A DNA stretch of 45,231 nucleotides from Ornithinimicrobium sp. F0845 (GCF_023015765.1 NZ_JALKAL010000020.1:1-45231); one strand, 5' to 3'; counted from the stretch's first letter, positions 8,455 through 17,342 are shown. Translations and numbers: made by a program. The notes: generated from the sequence alone by a model not told the origin.

Positions 8455-9255
8455 TCAGGGGCAGGTGGCCTTTAATGCACCCACATGGAGCGTGTCCGTG
8501 TCCTCATAGGTGATGAACGAGGCATCGGCATAGATGTTCTTCCCGCTGATCTCGATCGTCGGCTCGATCCCGGTGATCAGCTCGCTCAGCGACGGGTCGG
8601 CCGCCGCCGGCTCGGTGAACTCGATGTAGGTGTAGCCAGGGTCGATCGCGGCATAGACCGTGGCCGACCCGTCGCTCGCGAGCAGATTGAACTCCGAGCC
8701 CTCCACGCCGGTCTCCTCCTCGCCGAAGGCGCAGACCAACTGGCTGAACTCCCACGAGCTGTCGCCGATCGTCAGTGAGGCCGATCCCACCCCGTTCGCG
8801 CCGTCGCCGGGCGACCCGGCTGAGTCCTCTGCGCTGCAGTTCTTCTCGCCGTCCGGATAGACCATGACGGCCTGGTGTCCATCCTCCAGGAGGTGGCCGG
8901 CCGCCGAGCAGTTGATGTGCGCCGACGGGTCCTCGACGCTCCCCACGCCAAAGTGCAGGCGGACCGTGGTGCCATCCACGGAGAAGCTGTCGGCGCCGGT
9001 CCCCGCCTGCAGCGCGGTGCCGAGGGTGTCCAGGTCGCCGCCGTAGACGCTGTCCTCGTCGCCGCTGTCCTCGTCTCCAGAGTCCACGTCGCCGGAGTCC
9101 ACGTCGGACTCGTTCTCCTCAGCCGCGGCCGCCGGTTCTGGCTGGGCCTCGGCCGGCTCGGTGCCGGGGGTGTCGCCTGAGCAGGCGGTGATGGTGAGGG
9201 TGAGACCTGCGGTGAGAGCAATAAAGAAGCCGAACCGGCGATTCTTCGTCAGCAC
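8455..9255 (-). CDS. Secreted lipoprotein with acidic repeat, 266 aa
   Basis: The GTG at 9255 is preferred over upstream ATGs because GAGGT lies 6 nt before it and it gives a compact signal peptide (MLTKNRRFGFF...) with lipobox TITAC, Cys25. A Pro/Glu/Ala linker and an Asp/Ser/Gly repeat (DVDSGDVDSGDEDSGDEDS) follow. The globular domain has SLTIGDSSWEFSQLVCAFGEEETG and ends in ATCP. The same domain layout occurs in the lipoprotein at 18479-19147, so the two are paralogues. There is a loose resemblance to the mycobacterial 19-kDa LpqH-type antigens; function is unknown. Confidence 0.85.
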   Translation of the reverse strand: MLTKNRRFGFFIALTAGLTLTITACSGDTPGTEPAEAQPEPAAAAEENESDVDSGDVDSGDEDSGDEDSVYGGDLDTLGTALQAGTGADSFSVDGTTVRLHFGVGSVEDPSAHINCSAAGHLLEDGHQAVMVYPDGEKNCSAEDSAGSPGDGANGVGSASLTIGDSSWEFSQLVCAFGEEETGVEGSEFNLLASDGSATVYAAIDPGYTYIEFTEPAAADPSLSELITGIEPTIEISGKNIYADASFITYEDTDTLHVGALKATCP

Positions 9256-9376
9256 GGAAATACCTCGCATTTCTGTGGGTAGTGCCGCAACCATAGGGAG
9301 AAGATCCCAAAAGGGCAATGCGACAAGGAATTTCAGACTGTGGCGGGACGCGGGGGACAGGGTCTCCGGCACGCGC

Positions 9377-9382
9377 TAGCCT
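9377..9382 (+). promoter_or_regulatory. Leaderless-type -10 for the ACT-domain gene
   Basis: TAGCCT (9377-9382) sits 5 nt before the ATG at 9388; a weak GGGACA lies 17 bp upstream. No Shine-Dalgarno precedes the start. Confidence 0.4.
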
Positions 9383-9387
9383 CAGTC

Positions 9388-9942
9388 ATGCGCACTCTCG
9401 TGGTCAGCGTGATCGCCGACGACCGACCCGGCCTGGTCGCCGAGCTCGCGAGCACCGTGGCCGAGCACGGCGGCAACTGGCTGGAGAGCCAGATGGGGCG
9501 GCTGGGCGGCAAGTTCGCCGGCGCGGTGCTCATCGAGCTCGCGGAGGACCGGGTCGAGGAGGTGACGGCCGCGGTGCGTGCCCTCACCGACGTCGGTGTC
9601 GTCGACGTGTCGGCCACCGGCAGCGATGACGCGGGGGAGGCGCTGGAGTCGGTCGGCCTCCTGGTCATCGGCCAGGACCAGCCGGGCATCGTGCGCGAGG
9701 TGACGAGGGCGCTCGCTGACCGCGGCCTGAGCATCCAGGAGTTCCACACCTCCACCAGTGACGCTCCGATGAGCGGCGACCGCTTGTTCGAGGCCGTCGC
9801 GGTCGTCGGTCTGCCGGAGAGCATCGACCTGTCGGACCTGCGCACCGCCCTGGGTGAGGTGTCCTCGCAGCTGAGCCTCGACATACAGCTCGATGACGGC
9901 GAGGAGAACCCGGCCTGGGGCGAGGTGCCGGACCGGGGCTGA
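9388..9942 (+). CDS. Double ACT-domain protein (GcvR-like), 184 aa
   Basis: Two ACT domains in tandem (about residues 1-75 and 86-165) follow the GcvR pattern: VVSVIADDRPGLVAELASTVAEHGGNW and later LLVIGQDQPGIVREVTRALADRGLSI. Such proteins bind amino acids and act through partners. GcvR antagonises GcvA in enterobacteria; no GcvA is present here, so the actual partner is unknown. It runs divergently from the lipoprotein gene, 132 nt away. Confidence 0.85.
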   Translation: MRTLVVSVIADDRPGLVAELASTVAEHGGNWLESQMGRLGGKFAGAVLIELAEDRVEEVTAAVRALTDVGVVDVSATGSDDAGEALESVGLLVIGQDQPGIVREVTRALADRGLSIQEFHTSTSDAPMSGDRLFEAVAVVGLPESIDLSDLRTALGEVSSQLSLDIQLDDGEENPAWGEVPDRG

Positions 9943-10210
9943 GCCCGGCGGCCTGTCAGGAGGTCGGGACGAGGGGGAAGTTGTGGCCGTAGCCCGGGGG
10001 CGATCACGGTGCTGCCGACCAGCCGGTCCTCCAGGAACCGACCCTGGAGCGGACTTCGGCAAGCAGGTTCGGCAGGCATCTAGACAGCCCATGGGCCGCG
10101 CCACTAGGTTTCAGGGACCGAGGACGTGGCGCTCACCAGCGGTCGGGGTCCGCACGGGGGTGCTTCGCCCACGCGTGCAGTGTTCGTGTGGCCCTTTCCG
10201 AGGAGCGTCC
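9943..10210. other. Intergenic region with a possible minus-strand gene remnant
   Basis: This 268-bp gap holds the ribosome binding site GAGGAG (10200-10205) of the next gene. On the minus strand at about 10060-9957 a protein-like tail can be read (GRFLEDRLVGSTVIAPG); removing one G would continue it as YGHNFPLVPTS and stop. It may be the decayed end of a lost gene. No promoter was fixed. Confidence 0.35.
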
Positions 10211-12739
10211 ATGTCTGTCCCCGTCCGTCGTCACCTGTCCTTCGTCCTCCCGGTCGCCATGGTCGCCAGTCTGCTGGTCACCGCCGGCTCGCTGGGGAGC
10301 CCGCCCACGGACGCCGCCACCGGCGTGGTCACTCACGCCGGCGGGGCCGCGGCCGCCCGAGGGGGTCCACCCGGGACCATCTCGATCGAGGTGCTCTCCA
10401 GCGAGCCCGACCAGGTGAGCGGGGGCGACGCGCTCGTCGAGGTGCGCGGACCCGCAAAGGTGACGCCGGAGATGCTCCGGGTCAGCGTCAACGGCCAGGA
10501 CGTCACCGCGGACTTCGATGTCACGGCAGACGGCACGCTCGTCGGGCTCGTGGACGATCTCGAGGACGGGCGGAACACGATCCGGGCCGAGGTCCCACGG
10601 TCCGCCCCGCCGCGCGGGAAGCCCGTGGCCAAGCCTGCCGTCCTGCGGGTGACCAACCACTCGAAGGAGGGCCCGATCTTCTCGGGCCCGCAGCAGCAGC
10701 CCTTCGTGTGCACCACCGCGCGGGCCACGTTCGGAGGGGAGCCCCTGCTGGGTCAACCGCTCGTGGACAACCAGGACAGCCAGGGGATCCGGGTCGCGCT
10801 GGAGGACGAGAACGGCGACTACCCGCAGGACGGTCGCGGCTACCCGACGGACGACGCCGAGATCGTGGGGTGGAGCGCGAACTGCGCCGCGGAGACCCGC
10901 GTGGGCTACGTCTATGGCAGCACCGACGGGTCCTTCAAGTGGCTGGCCGATCCGTCCGACCTGCCGGCAGACGTCGCGACCACCACCACGATGGACGGGG
11001 ACGAGGTGCCGTTCGTCGTGCGGTGGGAGCGCGGCACGATCAACCGCTTCATCTACAGCATCGCGGCCCTCGCGCCGGTCGGCGACGACCCCACCACAGC
11101 GCCGGACCCCTCGCTGTGGAACGAGCGACTGGTCTTCAGCTTCCAGGGCGGTGTCGCCATCGGGCACACGCAGGGCACCACCTCGACCAGCGCGATGCTG
11201 CCGGCCCAGCTGCTCGGCCTGGGCTATGGCGTGATGTGGTCGACCGGCACGCGCACGAGCACGCACTACAACCTGCAGGTCGGCGGCGAGACCGCCCTGA
11301 TGGTCAAGGAACGGGCCGTCGAGGCCTACGGCGTGCCGGACTACACGGTCGCGGTCGGCGGGTCGGGCGGTGCGATCCAGCAGTACGTCTACGCCCAGAA
11401 CCACCCGGGCATCATCGACGCCGCCATCCCGCAGTACTCCTATCCCGACATGGTCACCCAGATCATCCACGTCGCCGACTGCGAGCTGCTCGAGCACTAC
11501 TTCGACGTGACCGACCGGGACAACGACAAGTGGAAGGACCCGGAGACCCGGCAGGCGATCATCGGGCTCAACGGGACCAACTATCCGAAGAACCTGTCCT
11601 CGGGAGACATCGCACAGTGGAACGGGCTCTATGCGCTGATGGGTCTCTACGGCTATCAGGTGATGGACCGTGACCCGGCCTCTCCGGCCCCGGCCCTCAT
11701 GGAGTGCAAGCCGGGCTGGTTCGGCCTGACCCCGGTCGCGCTGAACCCGACCTTCACCGACGTCGACGACCTCGACCAGCTCGCCCAGGGCGCCGAGGGA
11801 GTGGAGTGGACGCACTGGGGCGACCTGGTCAACATCTACGGCACGGACGCCGACGGCAACGCGCGCGTGCCGTGGGACAACGTGGGCGTGCAGTACGGCC
11901 TGCAGGCCCTTCTCGACGGCGTCATCACGCCCGAGGAGTTCCTCGACCTCAACGCGCAGGTCGGCAGCTGGAAGGAGACCAAGGACCTCGTCGAGGAGGG
12001 CTTCCCGTTCATCGGTGACTTCAGTCCGGCGACCTTCGACCCGTGGAGTTCGCGCAACATGAACCTCAGCCCCGACGGCGTCACGCCGGCCGAGCGGGCC
12101 TCGGGCGACCGTCGCGCGATCCGTGCGCTCTACACCTCGGGCATGCAGTTCCAGGGCGACATCGACATCCCGATCATCGACCTGAGGCACTACCTCGAGG
12201 ACGAGCTCGATATGCACAACACCCAGCAGTCCTTCGCCACCCGGCAGCGCATGCTCAACGTGGACGGCGACGCGTCCAACCAGGTGATCTGGTTCGTCGA
12301 CGCCCGACCGGAGGAGCAGGCCGACCCGACGCCGCAGGCCTTCGCCGTCATCGACCAGTGGATGGCCAACATCGACGCCAACCCCGGGCTCGGTGTGGCG
12401 GGCAACAAGCCGGCCGCGGCGGTCGACTCCTGCTTCGCGACCGACGGGTCCCTCCTCGCCGCGGGTGAGGGCGTCTGGGACGGCGTGCTCGACGACGGCG
12501 CCGCCGGTGAGTGCACGGAGCAGTTCCCGATCTACTCCTCCTCGCGCCGGGTCGCCGGCGGCCCCTACGAGGGCGGGGTCTGGAAGTGCACGACCCAGCC
12601 GGTCATGCGCGCCGTCAACCGCGGTCTGTATGGCGAGTGGGAACCCACGCGGGCCGAGATCCGCAGGCTGAAGGAGATCTTCCCGAGCGGGGTCTGCGAC
12701 TTCACCCGCCCGGACGCGGGCAAGCCGCGCAACCTGTGA
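10211..12739 (+). CDS. Secreted DUF6351-type alpha/beta-hydrolase-like protein, 842 aa
   Basis: The ATG at 10211 (GAGGAG 5 nt upstream) gives a Sec signal peptide of ~35 residues (SVPVRRHLSFVLPVAMVASLLVTAG in parts). An Ig-like strand region follows (VLSSEPDQVSGGDALVEVRG), then a long catalytic domain. GGSGGA with Ser385 looks like a nucleophile elbow, after QLLGLGYGVMWSTGTRTSTHY. Late residues IDLRHYLED and RQRML are typical of the family as I recall it. The substrate is unknown; secretion suggests an extracellular ester or polymer. Its stop overlaps the GTG of the next gene (GTGA), so the two are translationally coupled. Confidence 0.8.
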   Translation: MSVPVRRHLSFVLPVAMVASLLVTAGSLGSPPTDAATGVVTHAGGAAAARGGPPGTISIEVLSSEPDQVSGGDALVEVRGPAKVTPEMLRVSVNGQDVTADFDVTADGTLVGLVDDLEDGRNTIRAEVPRSAPPRGKPVAKPAVLRVTNHSKEGPIFSGPQQQPFVCTTARATFGGEPLLGQPLVDNQDSQGIRVALEDENGDYPQDGRGYPTDDAEIVGWSANCAAETRVGYVYGSTDGSFKWLADPSDLPADVATTTTMDGDEVPFVVRWERGTINRFIYSIAALAPVGDDPTTAPDPSLWNERLVFSFQGGVAIGHTQGTTSTSAMLPAQLLGLGYGVMWSTGTRTSTHYNLQVGGETALMVKERAVEAYGVPDYTVAVGGSGGAIQQYVYAQNHPGIIDAAIPQYSYPDMVTQIIHVADCELLEHYFDVTDRDNDKWKDPETRQAIIGLNGTNYPKNLSSGDIAQWNGLYALMGLYGYQVMDRDPASPAPALMECKPGWFGLTPVALNPTFTDVDDLDQLAQGAEGVEWTHWGDLVNIYGTDADGNARVPWDNVGVQYGLQALLDGVITPEEFLDLNAQVGSWKETKDLVEEGFPFIGDFSPATFDPWSSRNMNLSPDGVTPAERASGDRRAIRALYTSGMQFQGDIDIPIIDLRHYLEDELDMHNTQQSFATRQRMLNVDGDASNQVIWFVDARPEEQADPTPQAFAVIDQWMANIDANPGLGVAGNKPAAAVDSCFATDGSLLAAGEGVWDGVLDDGAAGECTEQFPIYSSSRRVAGGPYEGGVWKCTTQPVMRAVNRGLYGEWEPTRAEIRRLKEIFPSGVCDFTRPDAGKPRNL

Positions 12740-13347
12740 GCGCCCAGGCCCTCCGACCCCGCACGACCGGGCTGCTCCTGGCCGCCGGGGCGGGCCGGCG
12801 CTTCGGCCGACCCAAGGGCACGGTGGCGGACGCCGAAGGACCGTGGGTCGTGCGCGCGGCCCAGGCGCTGCTCGACGGCGGGTGCGGTGACGTGCTCGTC
12901 GTCAGCGGTGCCCAGGCGGAGGAGGTCGAGACCCTCCTGGGCACCGCGCCGGACGCCGTCACGGCCATCCGCTGCGGCACCTGGGAGGCGGGTATGGGGG
13001 AGTCGCTGCGCGCCGGTCTCACCGCCCTGGCCACGCGTGGCCGGACCACGCCGCTGCAGGCCCTAGTCCACCTCGTGGACCTCCCGGACGTCGGGGGCGA
13101 GGTCGTCGCCCGCGTCCTGGAAGCCGCCGGTGCCGGCGCCGACGCCCTGGCGCGAGCGGCATACTCCGGACGTCCGGGGCACCCGGTGCTGCTCGGCCGT
13201 GACCACTGGGAGGGGGTGCTGGCCCGAGCGGACGGTGACGCCGGAGCCCGCGGGTATCTGCGCCGGGTCGCGCCCGTCCTGGTCGAGTGCGGGGACCTCG
13301 CCAGTGGTGCCGATGTGGACGTGCCGCGGGACGGCCCGGGAGTGTGA
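12736..13347 (+). CDS. MocA/MobA-like nucleotidyltransferase, 203 aa
   Basis: Predicted NTP:molybdopterin nucleotidyltransferase. The N-terminus GLLLAAGAGRRFGRPKG is the LAAGxGxRxGxxK nucleotide-binding loop. The middle part has LVHLVDLPDVGGEVV (metal-binding Asp), and RPGHPVLLGRDHW is typical of MocA and PucB relatives. MocA makes the molybdenum cytosine dinucleotide used by CoxL-type enzymes, which fits the hydroxylase operon 8 kb away. That link is inference. GTG at 12736 overlaps the preceding stop. Confidence 0.88.
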   Translation: MSAQALRPRTTGLLLAAGAGRRFGRPKGTVADAEGPWVVRAAQALLDGGCGDVLVVSGAQAEEVETLLGTAPDAVTAIRCGTWEAGMGESLRAGLTALATRGRTTPLQALVHLVDLPDVGGEVVARVLEAAGAGADALARAAYSGRPGHPVLLGRDHWEGVLARADGDAGARGYLRRVAPVLVECGDLASGADVDVPRDGPGV

Positions 13348-13359
13348 TCTGCTGTCCGC

Positions 13360-14040
13360 ATGCTCAGCTTGGAGGACATCTTTCCGCCGTTCGCGCTCCG
13401 GATCGCGTGCGGCACCGTGGAACTGCGTGTCCTGCGCGACGATGACCTGCCGGAGCTCGTCGACCTCGTGCGTGGTGGTATCCAGGCGCCCGGTCTGCCC
13501 ATGCCCTTTCTCCGGGACTGGCACGAGCTCCCCTTCGCCCCGGGGACTCCCGACGGATTCCCCACGACGTCCCTGGCCTGGTGGTGGACTCAGCGGGCGA
13601 CGTTCGCCGTCGATGACTGGCGGCTGGCGCTGACCGTGCGCCGCGACGGCCAGCTCGTCGGCATGCAGGACCTGCACGCCCGTGACTTCGCCCAGACCCG
13701 GACTGTCGACACCGGCTCCTGGCTCGGGCTGGCCCACCAGGGGGAGGGGACCGGGACCCTCATGCGCCAGTTGGTGGTCGGGCTCGCGTTCGACGAGCTG
13801 GGCGCCGTGGCGTGCGGGTCGGGCTACATCGTCGGCAACGCCGCTTCGGCGGCGGTGAGCCGCAAGACGGGGTATGTCGAGAACGGTCGCCGACGCATCG
13901 TGCAGCACACCACCCAGGGGAAGGTGGGTGTCGAGGAACAACGAGTGCTCGTCACGCCGGCCACCTATGTGCGGCCAACGGGTCGCGTGACCGTCCAGGG
14001 AGCCGACGCGCTGCGCCGGTTCCTCGGGATCGAGCGCTGA
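13360..14040 (+). CDS. GNAT-family N-acetyltransferase, 226 aa
   Basis: RimJ/RimL-like acetyltransferase. The N-terminal ELRVLRDDDLPELVDLV, the strand DTGSWLGLAHQGEGTGTLMRQLVVGLAF with the acetyl-CoA loop (QGEGTG), and SGYIVGNAASAAVSRKTGYVENG are all standard. The usual substrate is a protein N-terminus or small amine; here unknown. It starts 12 nt after the MocA-like gene and may share its transcript. Confidence 0.9.
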   Translation: MLSLEDIFPPFALRIACGTVELRVLRDDDLPELVDLVRGGIQAPGLPMPFLRDWHELPFAPGTPDGFPTTSLAWWWTQRATFAVDDWRLALTVRRDGQLVGMQDLHARDFAQTRTVDTGSWLGLAHQGEGTGTLMRQLVVGLAFDELGAVACGSGYIVGNAASAAVSRKTGYVENGRRRIVQHTTQGKVGVEEQRVLVTPATYVRPTGRVTVQGADALRRFLGIER

Positions 14041-14079
14041 GTCGTGTCCCAGCATGCCGAGGCATCCGATGCGTGAACC

Positions 14080-15012
14080 TCAGGGTGCCTCAAGATCGAC
14101 GCGTGTCTCGGTGCCGCGGTAGCCGGCGCGATGGAAGGCCGCGGCCATGGGTCCGTTGACGGCGTCCGTGGTGGCAGTGATGCGAGGGGCGCCCTCCTTG
14201 GCGTGGAAGCGGGTGATGTAGGCAAGCAGCGCGTCGACGTGTCCCCGGCCCCGGTGCTCCGGCAGCACGGCCAGGAACCCGACGTTGCGGCTCGTCGGGG
14301 TCGCCGACGGAATGGCCACCCCGACGAGGGTGCTGTCGGTCGTGGCGGCCGTCCGCCACCACGAGCGGTCTCCCGGAGCGGCTCGGTAGAAGTCGACCTC
14401 GGCACGGGCCAGCTCCTCGGCGTCGCCGGACGCGAGCTCACGTCGGGTCAGGACATCCAGAGACCCCTGCGCTGCAGCGGCAAACAGCCGGACGAAGGTC
14501 TCGTCGTCGGCGGGCGCAAACACCAGCGAGGTGGGCTCGGGCGGTAGTGGCTGGTCCGGGTCCCACTGGAACTGGAGGCGCTCGTTGACCCGGGTCAGAC
14601 CCGCCGCAGCGGCACAACGCAGCTTCAGTTCCACCTCCGCGGCGACGTCCGCGTGGTCACGCCAGTCGTTGGGCAGGCGCATCGTGTGCGGCAGCGGGAC
14701 ACGCACCCCCTGAGCGGCCAGGGCCTCGTGTCCGGCATCGAGAAGTGCCGTGGCCAGGCCGGCGCGGTCCGGCACCTGCGGGTCGACGTCCCACACGTCC
14801 AGGGCGATCGGCACGGAGGGGTCGCGCCCCCACCACATCGCCCACCCTCGGACCACGTCGGACTCATCGACCGCCACGACGGACCACTCCGGCTGCAGCC
14901 GTCGCGACTCGATCTCGGCGGCCACCTCGGCTGCCGGGAGGCCGGTCTGAGCGGGGACGCTCAGCGCCACCGCGGACGCGAGTTGCGCGGCCGAGGGCTG
15001 GACGATGCGCAT
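14080..15012 (-). CDS. Two-domain GNAT acetyltransferase, 310 aa
   Basis: Two GNAT-like halves are visible: residues 1-150 (WSVVAVDESDVVRGWAMWW, then PDRAGLATALLDAGHEAL) and 160-310 (LVGVAIPSATPTSRNVGFLAVLPEHRGRGHVDALLAYI, with the acetyl-CoA loop RGRGH, and AFHRAGYRGTETRVDLEAP). Only the C-terminal half has a good acetyl-CoA loop. ATG at 15012 is chosen; an ATG at 15063 would add 17 residues. It converges with the preceding GNAT gene and diverges from the MoxR gene. Confidence 0.85.
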   Translation of the reverse strand: MRIVQPSAAQLASAVALSVPAQTGLPAAEVAAEIESRRLQPEWSVVAVDESDVVRGWAMWWGRDPSVPIALDVWDVDPQVPDRAGLATALLDAGHEALAAQGVRVPLPHTMRLPNDWRDHADVAAEVELKLRCAAAAGLTRVNERLQFQWDPDQPLPPEPTSLVFAPADDETFVRLFAAAAQGSLDVLTRRELASGDAEELARAEVDFYRAAPGDRSWWRTAATTDSTLVGVAIPSATPTSRNVGFLAVLPEHRGRGHVDALLAYITRFHAKEGAPRITATTDAVNGPMAAAFHRAGYRGTETRVDLEAP

Positions 15013-15121
15013 CCCACGAGCGTTGCTCGCCGGCCCGGTGCCTGCAACTTCTTTGTCGCGCATCGAGCCTGAGCGCGCGATGCCCCAAGCACCCCAGCAC
15101 AGACCCTGGCGGGCACCGATG

Positions 15122-15150
15122 TCGACGAACCCTATTGTCGGGGCTAGCGT
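15122..15150 (+). promoter_or_regulatory. Promoter of the moxR-coxE-xdhC operon, leaderless
   Basis: TCGACG (15122-15127) and TAGCGT (15145-15150) are 17 bp apart; the -10 ends 6 nt before the ATG at 15157, which has no Shine-Dalgarno. This is the standard actinobacterial leaderless layout. Confidence 0.5.
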
Positions 15151-15156
15151 GTCGCT

Positions 15157-16110
15157 ATGCCAGACGAAGGAGTCTTCGCCAGCCCACAGTCGCTCTCTGA
15201 CGCCCTGGCCGGGACCGGCTACCTGGCGGATGCGGGGTTGGCGACGGTGACCTGGCTGGCGCACGACCTCGACCGCCCGCTGCTGCTCGAGGGGGAGCCG
15301 GGCACCGGCAAGACCGCCCTCGCCGAGGCCCTCGCCCAGCTGCTCGGGGTGCCGCTGATCCGGCTGCAGTGCTACGAGGGCATCGAGGCGAGCCAGGCGC
15401 TCTACGACTGGGACTTCCCCCGGCAGATCCTGCACCTGCGCGCGGTGCAGGCGCTCGCGGACGGCGGCCCGGGCAACAACGGCAGCCCTGCTGCCAGCGC
15501 GAGTCCCACCACCGACGGGTCCCAGGAGCGGGACCGCGTCGAGCGGCTGGAGGCCGACCTCTTCGACGAGCGGTTCCTGCTCGCCCGACCGGTGCTGCGG
15601 GCGCTGCGCGAGGCGCCGTGCGTGCTGCTGGTCGACGAGGTGGACCGGGCCGACGACGAGTTCGAGGCCTTCCTGCTGGAGGTGCTCTCCACCTGGTCGG
15701 TGACGATCCCCGAGCTGGGGACGGTGCGCGCGCAGACACCGCCGCTGGTCGTCCTCACCTCCAACCGCACCCGTGAGCTCCACGACGCGCTCAAGCGCCG
15801 CTGCCTCTATCACTGGATCGAGCACCCCGGCCTGGAGCGGGAGCTGGCGATCGTGCGGTCGCGGCTGCCCGGCGTCGAGGAGGCCCTCGCCGACGACGTG
15901 GTGCGCCTCGTCCAGCGGCTGCGCTCGGACGAGGACCTCGTCAAGCCCCCCGGCGTGGCCGAGACGCTGGACTGGGCGCGGGCGCTGACCGCGCTCGGCG
16001 CCAGCCGACTCGACCCCGAGGTGGCGGCCACGACCATGGGTGCCGCCGTGAAGTACCGCGAGGACACCGAACGGGTCCGCGTCGCCCTCGACCGGATGCT
16101 CACGAGGTGA
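15157..16110 (+). CDS. MoxR-family AAA+ ATPase (CoxD-like), 317 aa
   Basis: AAA+ ATPase that remodels metalloenzymes together with a VWA partner. Walker A GEPGTGKT lies at residues 46-53 and Walker B VLLVDEVDRAD near 160-170, followed by sensor 1 (VVLTSNRTRELHDALKRRC). LQCYEGIEASQALYDWDF is a MoxR hallmark. CoxD plays this role in CO dehydrogenase active-site maturation. The stop overlaps the next start by 4 nt. A Ser/Gly-rich insertion (about residues 105-125) is not part of the core fold. Confidence 0.93.
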   Translation: MPDEGVFASPQSLSDALAGTGYLADAGLATVTWLAHDLDRPLLLEGEPGTGKTALAEALAQLLGVPLIRLQCYEGIEASQALYDWDFPRQILHLRAVQALADGGPGNNGSPAASASPTTDGSQERDRVERLEADLFDERFLLARPVLRALREAPCVLLVDEVDRADDEFEAFLLEVLSTWSVTIPELGTVRAQTPPLVVLTSNRTRELHDALKRRCLYHWIEHPGLERELAIVRSRLPGVEEALADDVVRLVQRLRSDEDLVKPPGVAETLDWARALTALGASRLDPEVAATTMGAAVKYREDTERVRVALDRMLTR

Positions 16111-17342
16111 CCACGGTGTCCAGAGACGCGTCGTCCGGGGGCACGGGGATCGACCCCACAGCCACCGACAAAACCACTACGAAATTGCGGGAAGGACCAA
16201 CAAAACCACTACAAGAATGCGGGGGGACCGCGGGCTGGAGCGCCGGGCAGACGCTCGGCGGTTTCGCCCGCGCCTGCCGCGCGGCCGGGCTGCCCGTCAC
16301 CGCCGACCGGGAGCGGACCTTCCTGCAGGCCTGTGCCGCGGTCGGGCTGGCAGACCGGGACGGCGTCTACTGGGCGGGGCGCGGGACGCTGACGGCCTCG
16401 CGCGCGGACGTCGAGCCCTTCGACCAGGTCTTCAGCAGCTGGTTCGGCGGACGGGCGATGCACGGCGTCACGACCCCACCGCCCGAGCACCCCACCGTGC
16501 TGCAGGCCTCCCTCGAGGACCCTGGGCAGGAGGCCGGCGGCGAGGGCCAGGACAGCGGTGATGACGTGCTGGCGGCCACGGCCTCGGCCGCGGAGGTCCT
16601 GCGCCACCGCGACGTCGCAGGGCTCTCCCCGGCAGACCGGGCCGCGCTGCGCCGGCAGTTCGCGACGCTCACGGCGCGCCCGCCCACCCGACCTGCGCGA
16701 CGGCACACGCCCAGCCACCGGGGTGGCGTCGACGGGCGGGCGACGGTCCGCGCCCACCTGCGTGCCCTGGGTGAACCGGTGCGGATCAGCCGCCGGCGAC
16801 GGGTGGTGCGGCCCCGGCGGGTGGTCCTGCTCATCGACGTGTCCGGCTCGATGAGTGCCTATGCGGACAACCTGCTGCGTCTCGCACACCGGGTGGTGCA
16901 GGCCGCGCCGCGGACGACGGAGGTCTTCACCCTCGGCACGCGCCTGACCCACGTCACCCGGGCCCTGCGGGAGCGGGACACCGACCGGGCGCTGGTCGCG
17001 GCGGGGGAGACCGTGCCCGACTGGTCCGGCGGCACGCGGCTGGGGGAGACCCTCGGCGTCTTCCTGCGGCGGTGGGGGCGCCGCGGGATGGCCCGCGGTG
17101 CGGTCGTCGTCGTCCTCAGCGACGGGTGGGAGCGGGAGTCGCCGGAGCAGCTCGGGGAGTCGATGCGGCAGCTGCGGTCGCTGGCCCACCGGGTGGTGTG
17201 GGTCAATCCGCACCGCGGCAAGCCCGGCTACCTGCCGGTGCAGTCGGGCATCGTGGCGGCGCTGCCGCACATCGACGACTTCGTCGCAGGGCACTCGCTC
17301 GCGACGTTCGAGGAGGTCCTGGAGGTGGTCTCACGTGCGTGA
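16107..17342 (+). CDS. VWA-domain protein (CoxE-like), 411 aa
   Basis: Partner of MoxR/CoxD ATPases. The C-terminal VWA domain has the MIDAS motif DVSGSMS starting at Asp244, then later Thr and Asp positions (TLGTRLTHVTRALR, LSDGWERESPEQL). The N-terminal part GGFARACRAAGLPVTADRERTFLQA is the usual CoxE start. The ~40 codons before it contain an AT-richer 32-bp tandem repeat with codons rare here (AAA, TTG, CTA, CAA). The GTG at 16107 overlaps the MoxR stop. No in-frame start exists just after the repeat, so the repeat seems to be translated. Confidence 0.9.
   Translation: MTTVSRDASSGGTGIDPTATDKTTTKLREGPTKPLQECGGTAGWSAGQTLGGFARACRAAGLPVTADRERTFLQACAAVGLADRDGVYWAGRGTLTASRADVEPFDQVFSSWFGGRAMHGVTTPPPEHPTVLQASLEDPGQEAGGEGQDSGDDVLAATASAAEVLRHRDVAGLSPADRAALRRQFATLTARPPTRPARRHTPSHRGGVDGRATVRAHLRALGEPVRISRRRRVVRPRRVVLLIDVSGSMSAYADNLLRLAHRVVQAAPRTTEVFTLGTRLTHVTRALRERDTDRALVAAGETVPDWSGGTRLGETLGVFLRRWGRRGMARGAVVVVLSDGWERESPEQLGESMRQLRSLAHRVVWVNPHRGKPGYLPVQSGIVAALPHIDDFVAGHSLATFEEVLEVVSRA
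16168..16230 (+). repeat. AT-richer 32-bp tandem repeat within the coxE-like gene
   Basis: Two adjacent copies begin at 16168 and 16200. Both start ACAAAACCACTAC and end TGCGGG(A/G)(A/G)GGACC-like; the middles differ (GAAAT versus AAGAA). The period of 32 is not a multiple of three, so the copies are read in different frames. Base composition is unlike the flanks. Confidence 0.8.

Noticed and set aside
9007-9115. Acidic DNA repeats in the lipoprotein gene as a CRISPR-like array
   Set aside because: Units are in-frame codons for Asp/Ser/Gly with no spacers.
10133-12217. 694-codon minus-strand open frame opposite the DUF6351 gene
   Set aside because: Same reasoning: antisense shadow without recognisable motifs.
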